Shown here in pieces: positions 23,016-35,470 of a stretch of DNA of 64,000 nt. The stretch spans positions 5,242,366 through 5,306,365 of the forward strand of contig JAQFVV010006271.1 of NCBI GenBank assembly GCA_028023455.1. The letters run 5' to 3'. How positions within the stretch are numbered: the first letter of the stretch is position 1; every line of letters begins with the position of its first letter. The translations under genes were made by a program, and so were the position numbers. The stretch is from Epiperipatus broadwayi (taxonomy: Eukaryota > Onychophora > Udeonychophora > Euonychophora > Peripatidae). The notes beneath the pieces are model-generated. The model was given only the letters and a program-made list of their open reading frames with translations, did no database searches and was not told where the DNA came from.

Positions 23016-26000
23016 AAACTCATTTCTATTACAAATGGTGACCAATATGTTGGGGCAAGATCATTTTCATTACAATAAATTCATTGTTCATACTTATATT
23101 TTTCTTTAACCAAGTGATTTATTTTCTTTTTTCCATTTGTTTCTGCACTGCATTTGTTGAACTCGTCATATAATCCAAATAAACTGGGATTTTATTCATC
23201 TATTTTAATTTATATATTATAACTTTTCAAATATTTTTAATTTGCTTTTAGTTTCTTTCATTACAATAGAAGTTATTCTCTTTGTCAATAATTCAACAAC
23301 CAATACATATCTATCTACTTTTTTTTTAATCTAATTTGTTCTGTCCCCTGGTCATAATAAATTGTATCAATTCTAAATATTAAAGCCAGATCATCATCTC
23401 TTTCCAAATTATTTTACATATTTCACTGTATGTTATATAGCAAAAAACATGCCAAGTATTTACTCAATCCTATTTCATTTTTTTATTTTTGTTTCAATTA
23501 ACGAATACATACATATCTATATTCTTCAATTTTTTCACTTTTACCTTTTCCATTAATTACTAACGTCATAGATTTCTATTTTTTCTGAATTTAATTTTTA
23601 CATCCCACCCCCAACCCCCTCTCTCTCTACCTTTATTATTTTTTAAACACTTCATATCTTTTACATTATTCGCAAAAACTATGTGTATTATCATCCCCAA
23701 AACAAGAGTCCGTTTATTACAAACTTTCCTCATTTTTATTATGAGAAATACCACAACTAAACCTTTTTTTCCCCATCTTTTAATCATATTATTAAAAAAA
23801 CTATTAATAAAAGTCACAATAAACATTTCTTTTTTTTTTTTGTTTAAAAAAAATAAATGAATAAACATTTCTGTTTTAATCAGATGTTACACTTTTATCA
23901 ACAGTGTTTAGTTAGTTGATTTTTTGTCAAATTAGTTTATTTGATGATAGTGACCTCTGATGACGACTCTAATAACCACAAAATAAAATGTCATTAAATT
24001 GAGTCAAAATATTAATAAAAACAGACTGCACGTGTTTCTAGTTTGTTGATATGTTTCTATTAAAGGTCGATCATTTTTTTAGTTTCTATTCACTAGCATA
24101 TTTTATTTTTAACCTACAATTTACACTAAAAAGTTGAAAATATTATCTTAGGGAGTCTTATAACTGACTGAACTTATTATATTACTAACATTAAAAGCAG
24201 CATTCACTTTAAATGACAAGAGATTCCAAGAGCAATTTTCTTCACTCTATTATAGATCCATATATTGTAAATATAGAGTAGTTGATCTCAGACTTTCAAG
24301 CAACCTTCAACCATTCACACTATCTTATACTACTGATACACATGACCACACACATGTAGAAAAGATAAATTATCACCAATATACAATTACATCCCAGATA
24401 TAAGAATGCCTGTATTTCAGATCCATATATTATAAACTTGATTAATGAATGGACCTTAGTACTATAATATACCATTCCCAGAACACTTTCTTACATTTAT
24501 TTCAACAGGAAAAGACAATTCAAAATCGGAATCAGTTATCTTTTATTTTTTGATAAACTCCTAGGGATTTTGAAGTTAAACCAAATATAATAGTATATTA
24601 ATTCCAGTTCTAAACTCTAATACATTTTGTAAAAAAAAAAAATTCCAAAACAGTTTGAAGACCAGGTTATTCCATTGATTACTTAAGCTTACAATTGATT
24701 TAGCATTGAATAAAGGGAACTATTCTTGAACATATGGGTAAGCATATGATAAAATCATGTGATATACTGATAATAGAAGATTCTAAAATTTATGTTTTGA
24801 ACAAATATTTTATTACCAAATAACCTAAGACCACCATATTGACCATGGCATCAGCCTTAATTTTTGTAATCAAAACTTGATTGCTTTATTCAAAACATAT
24901 ATTTTTTTTATAAAACTGTTAAATTTTTGCAAGTCATAAAATCGAACAACTGTTTAAAAAATGCATTTACCACTCAAACTTTATTCTTGGTTATTAATAA
25001 ATTGTGGATTATTAAACAAAAATTATTTTCATTTTATATATAAATAATGCAATAGCAAGAAGATAAATATGAAATATGGACAGAGGGATTATGGACATTT
25101 TTCAAATTTACTAACCATTAATATTTTGCTATTGGTTTTTTAATTCAAATTAACTTGACAAATTATTTAAAAGTTGTAAGCTTTTTAATACAATCTCATC
25201 AATAGTTACTGAAAGAAAATATTTAGAATTTATTATATGTTTATTTTTTTGCAATAAAGTAATTGATATATATGATTGAAATGTACAGTTACAAAATACA
25301 AAACTTATAGAATTCCTTTGTTAAAGCTAAATTATGATATACGTAATGCTTTTACAGTAAAAGATGTAATTTCATATGTCATTATCAATTTTCTATTTTA
25401 TTTACAAGTGATTTATTATGGTTTTTGATGAGATAGGACCATTTTGCCAAGCTATACACAAAATTGAATTTAAATAATTTGTGATCTTAATTGAATTTAC
25501 ATATAGGCATGCCCTGTAAAACAATAAGAGAATATGGACATTTTTTTTCTGCATAATAACGTAGAGGACCAATAAAACATATATTACAAAAAAAAATAAC
25601 CTTTTTTATATTATTTTGAAAACATTTTCTCCTTAATGACTTGTAAATGTATAACATGTACTTTTAAAGATTATATTTTAATCAATTCAACGCTTTCTAG
25701 GATTTTAAATAGAGAGCTGAATTATAATTTTAAGCACTTTCAACATATTGATTAGTAATTTATTAAACTTTTTATTCTAAATTCTATTTAAGTACTTAGA
25801 AAGACTATTGTTTGGTTTTAAAACATAAAACAAGCAAAATAATATATTTATGGTATTTTAAAAACTGTTAAGATAGAAAGTACATTCCTATAGATCAATG
25901 ACATTTTTATTTACAAACTATACAGATAATCAAATATATCCTTGTGTTTCTTCAGATATTAAAAATCTCTGGCCAATCTGTTGAAGATAGTTTTATTGAA

Positions 26001-26068
26001 ACTTGTGTAAAAATCTAATTTTTAGCTATTTGCTGGTTCTATAAATTTAATTTGCTGAAGAGAGTTTA
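23016..26068. other. AT-rich stretch with one dispersed-repeat fragment
   Basis: No gene seen. The T/C-rich block at 23100-23870 gives only low-complexity frames. A fragment at about 24262-24400 (CAGACTTTCAAGCAACCTT, GATACACATGACCACACAC) belongs to the repeat clustered at 60781-62300. The rest shows nothing. Confidence 0.45.
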
Positions 26069-26069
26069 T

Positions 26070-26166
26070 TTTTTCATATGTCGTAGCATCGGCCAGGATG
26101 TGAACCCGCTAACCCAGGATGACTGCTTGTAAGGCAGCTGTGCTGACCTCTCAACCACCAAAGTTT
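26070..26166 (-). mobile_element. tRNA-derived SINE, minus strand
   Basis: On the minus strand it reads GGTGGTTGAGAGGTCAGCAC, a B-box-like GGGTTCACATCCTGG, and the family tail GCTACGACATATG followed by A. It is diverged from the copy at 28201-28307. Confidence 0.8.
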
Positions 26167-26559
26167 GACAATCTATATTGCTTACTACTTACACTATCAC
26201 AAGATAAACTGGGGAGTTTGTAGGCATTCTCTATTAACTTATTATTTGACTAAGATATAAGAATTTATTTAATAGTCAAATTGTGAACTGGGACAGCACA
26301 AGATTCACAGTATTAATTTCATGAGCTGACCCAAACCTCAACATAGATAACCATAAATCATAATAGGTTTAAATCCTATTTCTATTAAGATTTTACTTGA
26401 TTTATTTAAAAGTTTGAGAGTTAAAACACACATAAAAAATTAAACTGTTTAAAAATTCTACTTATCAAAAATATAATTACTATGTATTTGTTAGTAATAA
26501 AAATTTTATAAGTGAAAAGTAAAATGTTACTTCCGGTTGCATTTTCTTTTCAATGTTAC

Positions 26560-26720
26560 TGGACTGATTTTAGTTTGTAACAATCAATCATTAAGTCGTT
26601 TTGTTTTGCTTTAGTTTTCTTTTTCATCCTAGATATTTGGTGTAATGAGGAGATAAGCAAAGCTATGAATTTATATACTTTTTGCACAATGTATTGAAGA
26701 CTTTTTGTATTGTCTGTTAA
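26560..26720 (+). repeat. Dispersed repeat, shared with 48465-48615
   Basis: Both places share TTTGTTTT, an AGGARATAAGCAA motif, TTTTTGCACAAT or CTTTGCACAATTTAATG, and TGAGAGATAAG or TGAAAGATAAG in the same order. Identity is modest. Family unknown. Confidence 0.45.
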
Positions 26721-27014
26721 CATGAGAGATAAGCTTTATATAACTTGGAACCATTTTTTTTTCATTTGAAATATGTTTTAGAACATTAGAATGATATTTC
26801 TATTAATCTAGCATTAATGGATAGACAGATTATAATGGGTTTTTTTTATTTCTCAATATAATTTTAATATTATCATGACTATTATAATTATTTTAAATAC
26901 TAATTATTATAAAAAATAATTTAATTATGCCATAAAATATTTTCCAATTGAAAGTTACAAGTTTAAAATTCTAAAACTAACACCTTAAAATCAAGACTGA
27001 AATGTTAAATAAGA

Positions 27015-27108
27015 GAAGCCAAAGATCAGAGAAGATGGATTGAACTTGGAAAGACTTCCATCCTGTAGTGGATTGATAATGGCTGAGGATGATGATGATG
27101 ATGATGCT
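27015..27108 (+). mobile_element. 3' end fragment of an RTE-like LINE with (GAT)n tail
   Basis: The sequence matches the last ~75 bp of the LINE coding region (GCCAAAGATCAGAGAAGATG, TCCTGTAGTGGATTGATAAT) and ends in (GAT)n. It is a severely 5'-truncated insertion, as is usual for LINEs. Confidence 0.8.
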
Positions 27109-28198
27109 CTGTAAAAAGTTAATAGTTGGGTATGGTTTAATTTTCACATGTAAAATATGCATATCACAAATAAGACTCAAGTCTTTTAATTGATTTTTGT
27201 TTATTGATGTTAACGTTTGCCATGCTACAATCACTATTTAACTTAAAATTGAAATGTTATAATCTTCTATAAAGGTCATCATATTTATGTTGTTTAAACT
27301 ATTGAAAATGACAATGTTGCACATTTATATGCCATAACTATGATTTGGGTTTGAAATCACTTTTCTTTTGTTTTCAATACTGGAGAAATTTGTTTAATTA
27401 GACGATTTTCATTCAACTCAAATAATCGTGAGAAAATAAAACAATAGAAAATCATTCAACACTTATCACTATGCAATTGATAATGCTTGGTGAATAATAG
27501 TTTTTTCTTAATTTTTTATAAGAATCTGTGTGAGAGTTTTTTCTCCATCAATGGCCTAAATATATTACATTGAACACATACACAGAAGAAATTTTTAAAA
27601 AAAAAATAAACAGTTTAAATGAAACCACATTAAAGTCAATGGTCTTTCTAACTTCCAGCAGAGAAGAAACAAGAAAAAAGATGAATGTTCATCATACAAG
27701 ATTTATTCAATGGCAAAGCGCTGATTAAGTTGTGTAGTTTTTTTTTATTGATTTACTTCCAATCACTATTAGGCAGATATCTATTATATAAACATTTATA
27801 TGGTTATGTACATTTAAGCCATACTGAGAAAATTTCTCAGCAATCAAAAATAATTTCAAATTTATACTTATTTAAACGTTGGGACATAAATATGATAGAT
27901 ATATACAATAACAATTAAGCCACGAACCACTTCCTAATGAATGTATACCTGCTACACACATATCTATACAATTAAAGATGTATATACATATAAACAGAAT
28001 GCTATTAAAATAACCGTGATTTCTTTCGTATTTAACTTATTTATAACAAAAATGTAATGAATACCTACAACCATTTAATCTTAGGTCATTATATGCTAGG
28101 AATCGAATGGTTTTACAGCCTTATAAAAATTATTAAATTCTCAGTAAATATTCAGTTAATTGTAAAGACTTATCTATGATTATACATTTTAGACAATT
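27109..28198. other. AT-rich stretch with a weak last-exon candidate
   Basis: CTTTCTAACTTCCAG at 27644-27658 is a fair acceptor, followed by a basic 21-codon open stretch to a TGA at 27722-27724 (contains RRNKKKDECSSYKIY). It is too short to call. Nothing else is seen. Confidence 0.3.
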
Positions 28199-28200
28199 CT

Positions 28201-28307
28201 TTTTTTTTCCATATGTCATAGCATCGGCCGGGAGGCGAACACAACCTTGTGCAACCAACTACTTGCTTGCAAGGCGGCTGCGATGACCTCTCGACTAACA
28301 ACGCTTG
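28201..28307 (-). mobile_element. tRNA-derived SINE, minus strand
   Basis: Minus strand begins AAGCGTTGTTAGTCGAGAGG (A-box region), has GTTCGCCTCCCGG (B box), and ends GCTATGACATATGG plus a run of A. It is the closest relative of the copy at 12341-12449. Confidence 0.85.
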
Positions 28308-28450
28308 ACGACAATTCTTATTAATATATAATACATTTATTACATGAACATTTAAAAGTAAATACTTAAAACAAGTCATAAATAGGTATAAAGTTACAAA
28401 AGCATGCAATAAAATCACCATTCGCATCCTCCCTCCTTCAAAATATTTAC

Positions 28451-28550
28451 CGTTAACGGTGACAATAACCGCGCAGAGTATTATGACTGCCTCCCGGTTT
28501 ACATTTCTTAAAATACCAGCAAATTTTGTTTTACCACATAATAAAAACAT
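28451..28550 (-). CDS. Possible first coding exon with signal peptide
   Basis: On the minus strand an ATG in good context (CAAACATG) at 28550 opens 33 codons plus one base, ending at ACG|GTAAAT, a usable donor. The encoded start has a basic n-region, then a hydrophobic run AVIILCAVIVTV, fitting a signal peptide or membrane anchor. The exon ends in phase 1, as required to join the phase-1 cysteine-rich exon at 12699-12839 across an intron of about 15.6 kb; the junction codon would encode alanine, a good signal-peptidase context. No TATA box is evident upstream, and no acceptor in phase 1 is available, so it would be a first exon. Local composition is richer in G+C than its flanks. Confidence 0.4.
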
Positions 28551-28846
28551 GTTTGCAGTCTTAAATCTCAATAGGAAATAAATCCGTGTCAGACGTTAAT
28601 TAAAATCAACTATTTAAGGAATTTTTAAAATTTGAAAAGTAAAATTAGTGCCGTTGATAATTTTTATTTATTTATTTAATAAATTGAATTTTTCTATAGA
28701 AAAGTTTGTCTCAACGAGTAAAAATTTCATTTATTTTTATACGTGTAGATTTCAAAACATACATTTACATCACCCAAATACGTGTAAATGCATTTATAGT
28801 AGATATATCTTTTAAAATGCATGCTAAAAGTATTTTTACTAATTTA

Positions 28847-28937
28847 GCGTTGGTGGCCTAGTGTTTAGCATAGCTGCCTTCCAAGCAGCTGGCTCGGGTT
28901 CGCTTCCCACTCAGTGCTTTGACATATAAAAATAAAA
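28847..28937 (+). mobile_element. SINE derived from tRNA-Gly(UCC)
   Basis: The head GCGTTGGTGGCCTAGTGTTT and then GCATAGCTGCCTTCCAAGCA follow animal tRNA-Gly(UCC), including the anticodon loop CTTCCAA. The B box is GGGTTCGCTTCCC. After it the tRNA 3' arm is replaced by CAGTGCTTTGACATATAAAAA, so it is a SINE and not a tRNA gene. The tail GACATAT is shared with the other SINEs, suggesting one family with a swapped or diverged head. Confidence 0.8.
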
Positions 28938-29166
28938 GTACTTTAGTATTATTTAAAACAGCATTAACATGTACAATACATACATCCATTGAGTTAAAAA
29001 CAAGAAAGAATAAAGATATCAAAAATCTTTAAATATAGAACTAAGTTTAAAGAGTGATACAGAGAAATATTTTTTGATATTGTCAAGCATTATTTAAGAA
29101 AATGTATTAATAATTTTGTTTTCTGACAACTAAACTATGAAAAACGTGCATAATTCTTAATATTAT

Positions 29167-29312
29167 AATATCATCATTTTCAGTCACTATCAATCCACTG
29201 TAGAATAAAGGACTCTCCAGATATATTTTTTGATCTATAAATTATTGCCTCCACATTACTCCAGTAAATATCCTAATGTCATCTATTTATCTCACGTGTT
29301 ATTTTTTTAATC
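29167..29312 (-). mobile_element. 3' end fragment of an RTE-like LINE, minus strand
   Basis: Minus strand reads through AATATTTACTGGAGTAATGT and TTATTCTACAGTGGATTGAT to AATGATGAT, the same 3' end as the plus-strand copies. It directly precedes the plus-strand LINE that starts near 29316. Confidence 0.7.
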
Positions 29313-29315
29313 AGT

Positions 29316-30525
29316 TACAATCTCTTAGGAACCAGTTTAACACGAACTATTAACCAAGAGAATACACTGGATTTAAAAGTGGTTTTAGTACAGTAGATCA
29401 TATCCAAGTATTGGGATGTTATAGAAAGGACAAATGAATATGAGTTGTCATTATGCTTTGGATTTGTAGATTATAAAAAGGCATTTGATTCTATAAACAT
29501 TTTTTCAGTGATTAAAGCATTGGATCATCAAGGTATAGATCTAGAATAGTGATATATTTTAAAGAATATTTATAAAAATGCAAGACCAACAATTAAATAA
29601 CATAATGATACTAGAAAAGTCAACATTTAGAAGGGCATAAGACAAGATGACTCCATAGCTCCAAAACTTTTTGCAGCAGTCTGCAAGAATTATTTTGTGG
29701 ATTAAAATGGGAAGCAAAAAGAGTGAAAGTAAATGGAGATTATTTAAGTCATTTAGATTTTATAGATGATATGGTTGTTTTAGCAAATAATGCTCTAGAG
29801 CTGTAGGAAATGTTGCAGAAGTTATCAGATGAAAGTAGGACTAAAGATAAATGTTAAAAAGACTAAAGTAATGTTCAATGGATTTTTTCAAAATTTCAAA
29901 ATAAAAATTGATTATGATGAGATAGAAGAAGTTAACAGCTACAAATACATTGGTCAGATTATTAATACAGATGGAAACATAATGGATGAAATTAATCATA
30001 GAATTAAACTTGGTTGGAGTGCTTTTGGTAGAAATAACTTGATACTATAAGAAAATATGCATATGTGTTTGAAAAGGAAGTTTTTTTAAAAATGTGATTT
30101 ACCAGTTCTTACTTATGGATCTGAGACTTTAAAACTTAATAGAAGAGCAATAGAGAGACTTCAGACTACTCAAAAAAGTATGGATAGATGCATGTTAGGA
30201 ATAACAACAAGAGACTGAAAATGCAATATAAAATTAAGAGAACAAGCAGGTGTTATTGACTTCATTAAAAAAATTAAAAGACTGAAGTTGAGTTGGGCTG
30301 GACATATTTCTAGAAGATATGATAATAGATGGACAGTTAAAATCTTAAACTGGATTCCAATAGATTGTAAAAGATCCAGAAAAAGACCACATCTGAGATG
30401 GATGCATGAAACAAGAAAATGTGCAGGGGTGATGTGGAGAAGAGAGACTAAAATCAGAGAAGATAGACTGAACTTAAAAAGACCTTCATCCTGCAGTGGA
30501 TTGATAATAGTTGATGATGATGAAC
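29316..30525 (+). mobile_element. Decayed RTE-like LINE (reverse transcriptase part)
   Basis: The fragment begins within the reverse transcriptase. FVDYKKAFDSI is recognisable at about 29470-29500, the RQGDSISP motif appears as RQDDSIAPKLF near 29640, and the active site reads DFIDD near 29755-29770, so the first residue of the usual FADD box pair is altered (IDD for ADD). Post-RT sequence includes KYIGQIINTDGN and LGWSAFGRN (29829-30050) and LSWAGHISRRYDNRW (30288-30340). The coding end and a (GAT)n tail lie at 30490-30525. Stops and frameshifts split it into short frames. It is a 5'-truncated dead copy of the same family as 40516-41410. Confidence 0.85.
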
Positions 30526-30539
30526 TATCTCTTGCTGTC

Positions 30540-31640
30540 TCTTCAAAAATACATTTAACCCAGCTCCATTTTTAGCCTCAATTCTTTCATTGATGTTTGT
30601 ATTACCATTTATATTATTTGTATACTTTTATCTATGTATTTTGCTCTCTATACCTTTTAGTTACTTCCAATATTTATCTTTTTTCAGTATACTAGTTATT
30701 TGAAGTCTCTTAATTACTCTTCTATTAGGCATTCAAATTTTAGATCCATATAGATGATTTGATAAACACTTCGATTTCATAAATATAAGCATATTTGTTT
30801 TTAAGATTATTTATACTAAAATCATTCTATCTAACTTTAATTATATGATTAATTTTATCTATTCTCTCTGTATTAATAATCTGACCAAAAAACTTAGGTT
30901 GACTTTAATACACTATAACAGTTTTTATTTTCTCATTTTGTGAAAAAGCCAACTCTACATTACTTTAGATTTTTAGCAATAATATTAGATATACTTAATT
31001 CAACTTCATCAACTGCTACATTTAGATATTATAAATAATGTGCATTTAATTTATGCTTTTTAGCTTCTCATATCTGTCTAAAAAATACTTCTCATACTAA
31101 AGTGTTTATAGAGTTAAAATAAACCACTTTTCATTATTTATAAACTCAAATCATAATAGCAATTTTCTTTACTTGATTTTTATACAACTTTTGTTAATAC
31201 TTGGATATGATTTATTGTGCTAAAACCACATATAATTTCCACTCGTTCTCATGGATGATTTGAGTACATTATTGTCTACAAATTAAAAAGATTGCATTCA
31301 CTATTCAAAAAAATCTTAAATACCTATGACTTCTAATATTTCCTTTTTTGATCTTTCTTAAATGTCAAAATAACTACTGCATTCTTTCAGTCATTTGTTA
31401 ACCTTCATTTGGTATCCAGCTTTTCCATTATTTTTTTAATATTTATTTATCTGATTCTTTTAGAATACCAATAATTTATCACTTCTTGGCTTTTGTCTTT
31501 TTTAATTTTCATCCCTTCATTTAAAAATATTTGGTAATTTAGAAGATGCTGTAATAAACAGTGATTATTTATCTTCCTTTTATTACAATATAGTTTTTAT
31601 AGAATTCTTTTGAAGATTTCATATTTTCTCCTTTTTGAAT
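30540..31640 (-). mobile_element. Decayed RTE-like LINE, minus strand
   Basis: Minus-strand remnant spanning post-RT (QIINTERIDKINHI near 30860) up to the RT start region around 31330-31420 (related to WKNAVVILIYKKGD of the family). It lies tail to tail with the plus-strand copy ending at 30525. Heavily decayed. Confidence 0.6.
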
Positions 31641-31644
31641 ACTA

Positions 31645-32115
31645 TTGTATTACTTTCTTCTTATTGTTGAATCAATTTTGCTGCTATTGCTATAAATTTT
31701 GTGTTATATTTTGAATTGCTTTAATTTGAGTAGTAAAATAGAGGCCAGGATAGTTGGTAGATGCATAACTAAGTGCATTACTTCCAAATTTAAATCTTTA
31801 GTTTCATTAATAATGAAAAAAACCGAAAAAATTGAGATGGGGATTTAATGTACTATATCTGATAACAACTAATTAATCAAGCTTATATTATATATGGAAA
31901 AAAAACAGGAAGTTTTTTTTCTATTTTATCACATATTGTATAAGGAGAAAAAATAAGGTGATTTCGTATTATTAATATATATATAATGAATTTTTTATTT
32001 AGACATTATCAAGGATTTTTCTTATAATATATATATAAAATTACAAAAAAAAAATCAGGTCAGATGTCACATGACTAAATGTAATAAGCTCATGTTTATA
32101 AATGGTATATATAGA
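31645..32115. other. AT-rich stretch, no gene seen
   Basis: No open frame of interest; a few short AT runs only. Confidence 0.5.
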
Positions 32116-32118
32116 TCT

Positions 32119-32590
32119 CACAAAATAAACTCTCTTAACAAGCTTTGTAGCACACCCCCAACCTCAGATCAGTTTTTGCTACTAGCGTCCTCAATGAGGT
32201 GCTAGGATATTCAATCATTAGATTAAAAATACTAGGACAAGCCTAGCACTTTATTTAATGTATAACAATTAAATAGAAACTTTGAAATTTTCAGACATTC
32301 ATATGTCTTCCAATCCAGTTACCTAACTTAAATAGCCATATGGGATGGAACTAAGTTTAGATACACCATATATTAATAGCCTTAGCAATATAAAATCGCC
32401 AAAGCCATTATAGCAAAAAATAAAATTACAAAATAATTAAGTCATGTGACAATTGAATGTATAACCTGGACTTGTCCTAGTACTTTTAATCTAGTGATTG
32501 AATATCCTAACACCTGGAATGAGGATGCCAGTATCAGAAACCGGTCAGAGGTTGGGAGTATTCTACAAAGCTTGTTAAGAGTTTGTTTTG

Positions 32591-32592
<2 letters not shown>
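32119..32592. repeat. Fold-back element, about 475 bp
   Basis: Left arm (about 32119-32247, contains TTAACAAGCTTTGTAG and GGATATTCAATCA) is inverted in the right arm (about 32465-32592). The unpaired centre is about 215 bp. An (AT)n run follows the right end (32593-32641). Confidence 0.8.

Positions 32593-32641
<49 letters not shown>
32593..32641. repeat. (TA)n microsatellite
   Basis: A perfect TA run adjoining the fold-back end. Confidence 0.95.
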
Positions 32642-32645
<4 letters not shown>

Positions 32646-33245
32646 TTTTAAATTATCAAATTTTAATGTTCAAATTTGTCCATAATGTTGCCATCTATAT
32701 ATAAAATTAAAAATAATTTAAAACAAAATTGAGACAGACAATTCATTATAAATAATAATAAAAATATTTAATATATCAGCCCAGCTTTCATTCCTTAGTG
32801 GAAACTTTTCAAGATGTTTGTTTTTACACAATTATATAATCAATTACTCTACAGCATCTCTGCCCCCAAATTGGCATTATTTACATTACATTATAATAAA
32901 TATAATTATTAAAATACATACATTTAATATAATTAGTAAAATACATATATGTACATAAAAATGATTAAACTTATTACAATCTTTTTTTCTCATTATATAT
33001 ATATATATGTTTACAAATAATCTTTAAAAAACAATTACAATAATTCTTTCCTTTTATTTTTAAAATTATAATTCTAAAACTTCCAATAACCTAACAATGC
33101 CCATTTTGCCCCTAATTGTGCAGAACCTTTAACCATGTTTACACATTTGTTTAACTTTTCTTGAATATACAAAGTTTTATAACATTTTCATTTCTTGTAA
33201 TTTTTAACATATTTTATTATCTGAATATTTTTTTCACATTTTATT

Positions 33246-33537
33246 TTATGTCCAGTAATTGTCCCCTCAGTTTATTGCCCTATCATGTTTTTACCTCTTT
33301 CTATAGCAGTCTTTTTTGCCTGACTTATAATATACATATCATATTGCAAAAGGCACAATTTATTTTATAAACCAACCCTGCCCTATTTTTAATATTACCC
33401 ATTCTTTTGGAATTACATGTCCACATTCCTCATTTAAAAAGAATGGAAAATATTAAAAATATGGTAGGGTTGGTTTAGAAAATAAGTTGTGACCTTTACA
33501 ATATGATATATATATAGATACAATATGATATATATAT

Positions 33538-33587
<50 letters not shown>

Positions 33588-33689
33588 CAGGAAAGACTGC
33601 CATAGAAAAAGATAGGAGCATGATAGGGCAATTTACAGAGAGGATATAAGATCATTGTCATATATACATTTTTTGGATACTGGACATAA
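33246..33689. repeat. Fold-back element with (TA)n inserted in one arm
   Basis: Left arm 33246-33412 (TTATGTCCAG, TTGCCCTATCATG, ACCAACCCTGCCCTA) is inverted in 33436-33689. The right arm contains a TA microsatellite (33538-33584) not present in the left. Confidence 0.8.
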
Positions 33690-35040
33690 CTCTGTAATAA
33701 GTAAACTTCATTGTGGCTCAGCTATATAAATCCTTAACTAAATGTTCTAATTTATTAATGAAATAGTTTGCTAAACATGCTAGGATAATAATTTTCTAAT
33801 GTAATGTCAGTTAACTTATTTAATATTTGCTTAAAAATAAAAATTTGATAGTTTAAACCTGGCTAAAGAGTTAGATTAAGTGTTCTGTTTTTTTTAATTA
33901 ATTGCAGTAAATAAAGTTTTTGTTGCTATTTGTAAAGTAAGGTTTATGTATGTTAAATTTTTTATTTTGCTAATTTCAAAAATAATGTGCAATTAAAATA
34001 GTATTTCATAAAATATTCATTAATGCAATATCTGTTTAAATTTGAAATTTAAGGCATAAAGCTTAAAGAGAACTAATTGGAATAGGTTTTAACTTAAATA
34101 AGTTTTAGCAGATAAAGTTTAATTTATTGCTTTTAAATATTGGTTATTTCATAATATACATGTATATGCACATGTTTGTGCATGTAAGTTAAAAAATTGA
34201 GAAAGTTAAAAGAAATTATTAAAAGTAATATATTTTATAAAAAGTATACTTTAAATAAAAATAATCTTGAAGAACTTTTAAACAGAGTGAAGAGATATTT
34301 ATTCTAAAATGAAAATATTATTTTAATTAAGTAAATTATTTAATAAAGTTAAATAAATGGTTTATTTGATAATTAAATAAAGTTAATAAAATTTATGTGT
34401 TAATTATTAGTCTCCAAGACCATTTGTTTTGACAGTTTTAATTAGTATGTTCAATGTTAATTCTATTAATAAACAACCTTGCATTTAAAAGAGATTTAAA
34501 ATACCCTAATCTTAAAGATCTCTCCCTAATTCTCAAACTAGATTTCTTGAATGATACCATGTGATAAACTCTCCAGTAAAAAATTAATCACACACACACA
34601 CATTCTTATAAAAAAGAAAAACCAGAAAATAAAAATCACAAGTTTATCTATAACATTATTTTAATTAATTTACATTGTCTTTATTTTTTCCTTAATCAGT
34701 TTTAAAAAAATGTTCTGTTCATTTTTTTAATTACTTATTATTTTTTACTTTAAAATGTTGGGATAAGAAGTTAACATCATCCAGGTAAAGCTGTTCTATT
34801 ATATATGTCCACTGTTCATAAAATAGTAAATCACTAGAAGATTAAAAATTATATTTATTGAAGAAAATTATAAAGCATCTTGAATAAAAAAAGTTATTGG
34901 AAACTGATAAGACATCAAAATATTCATATATTTATTTTTACCCTATTTATTGATTTTCAGTTAATTCGAAGTTTTGGCAAGTAAAGCATTTAATTAACAT
35001 TTGATTTAAATAATAGTTTTTACTTCACCTTTGATTAGTA
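33690..35040. other. AT-rich stretch, no gene seen
   Basis: Very AT-rich, with no complex open frame and no recognised repeat beyond a short (CA)n at about 34591-34602. Confidence 0.5.
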
Positions 35041-35470
35041 ATTAATTGTGCTTGCGCTTTATGCAAAAAAGTGAAGTTTGTCTAAATCTTACAAAGTTAT
35101 ATGGCTTAGTGCTTTCGGAGATCTTGAGTCTCCATAATCATAGCCTACTTTTAACTGAAGTTATGTTGTGGTTTATGTAAAATTTTATGCAATTTTTTTT
35201 TTATAATGACCATTTTCTGGAGATTGTAAAGCATGATTCTTTTCGGTTTATTGCATCACTGTCATTTGCAATAAAACATGCTTTACAATCTCCAGAAAAT
35301 GGTCATTATAAAAAAAATTTGCATAAAATTTTACATAAACCACAACATAACTTCAGTTAAAAGTAGGCTATGATCATGGCGACTCAAGATCTCCGAAAGC
35401 GCTAAGCCATATAACTTTGTAAGATATAGACAAGCTTCACTTTTTTGCGTAAAGCACAAGCACAATTAAT
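35041..35470. repeat. Near-perfect hairpin element, about 430 bp
   Basis: Arms of about 210 bp run from ATTAATTGTGCTTG on the left to its complement on the right, with a loop of only about a dozen bases near 35256-35267. The arms differ by single bases and remain highly similar. Flanks AATTAATT on both sides make a TTAA or TA target duplication possible but not decidable. Confidence 0.9.

Noticed and set aside
27659-27724. Plus-strand terminal exon with a basic 21-residue tail
   Set aside because: The acceptor is fair, but the segment is too short and has no partner exon.
28847-28918. Functional tRNA-Gly gene
   Set aside because: The 3' half of the acceptor stem is replaced by SINE tail, so no cloverleaf can close.
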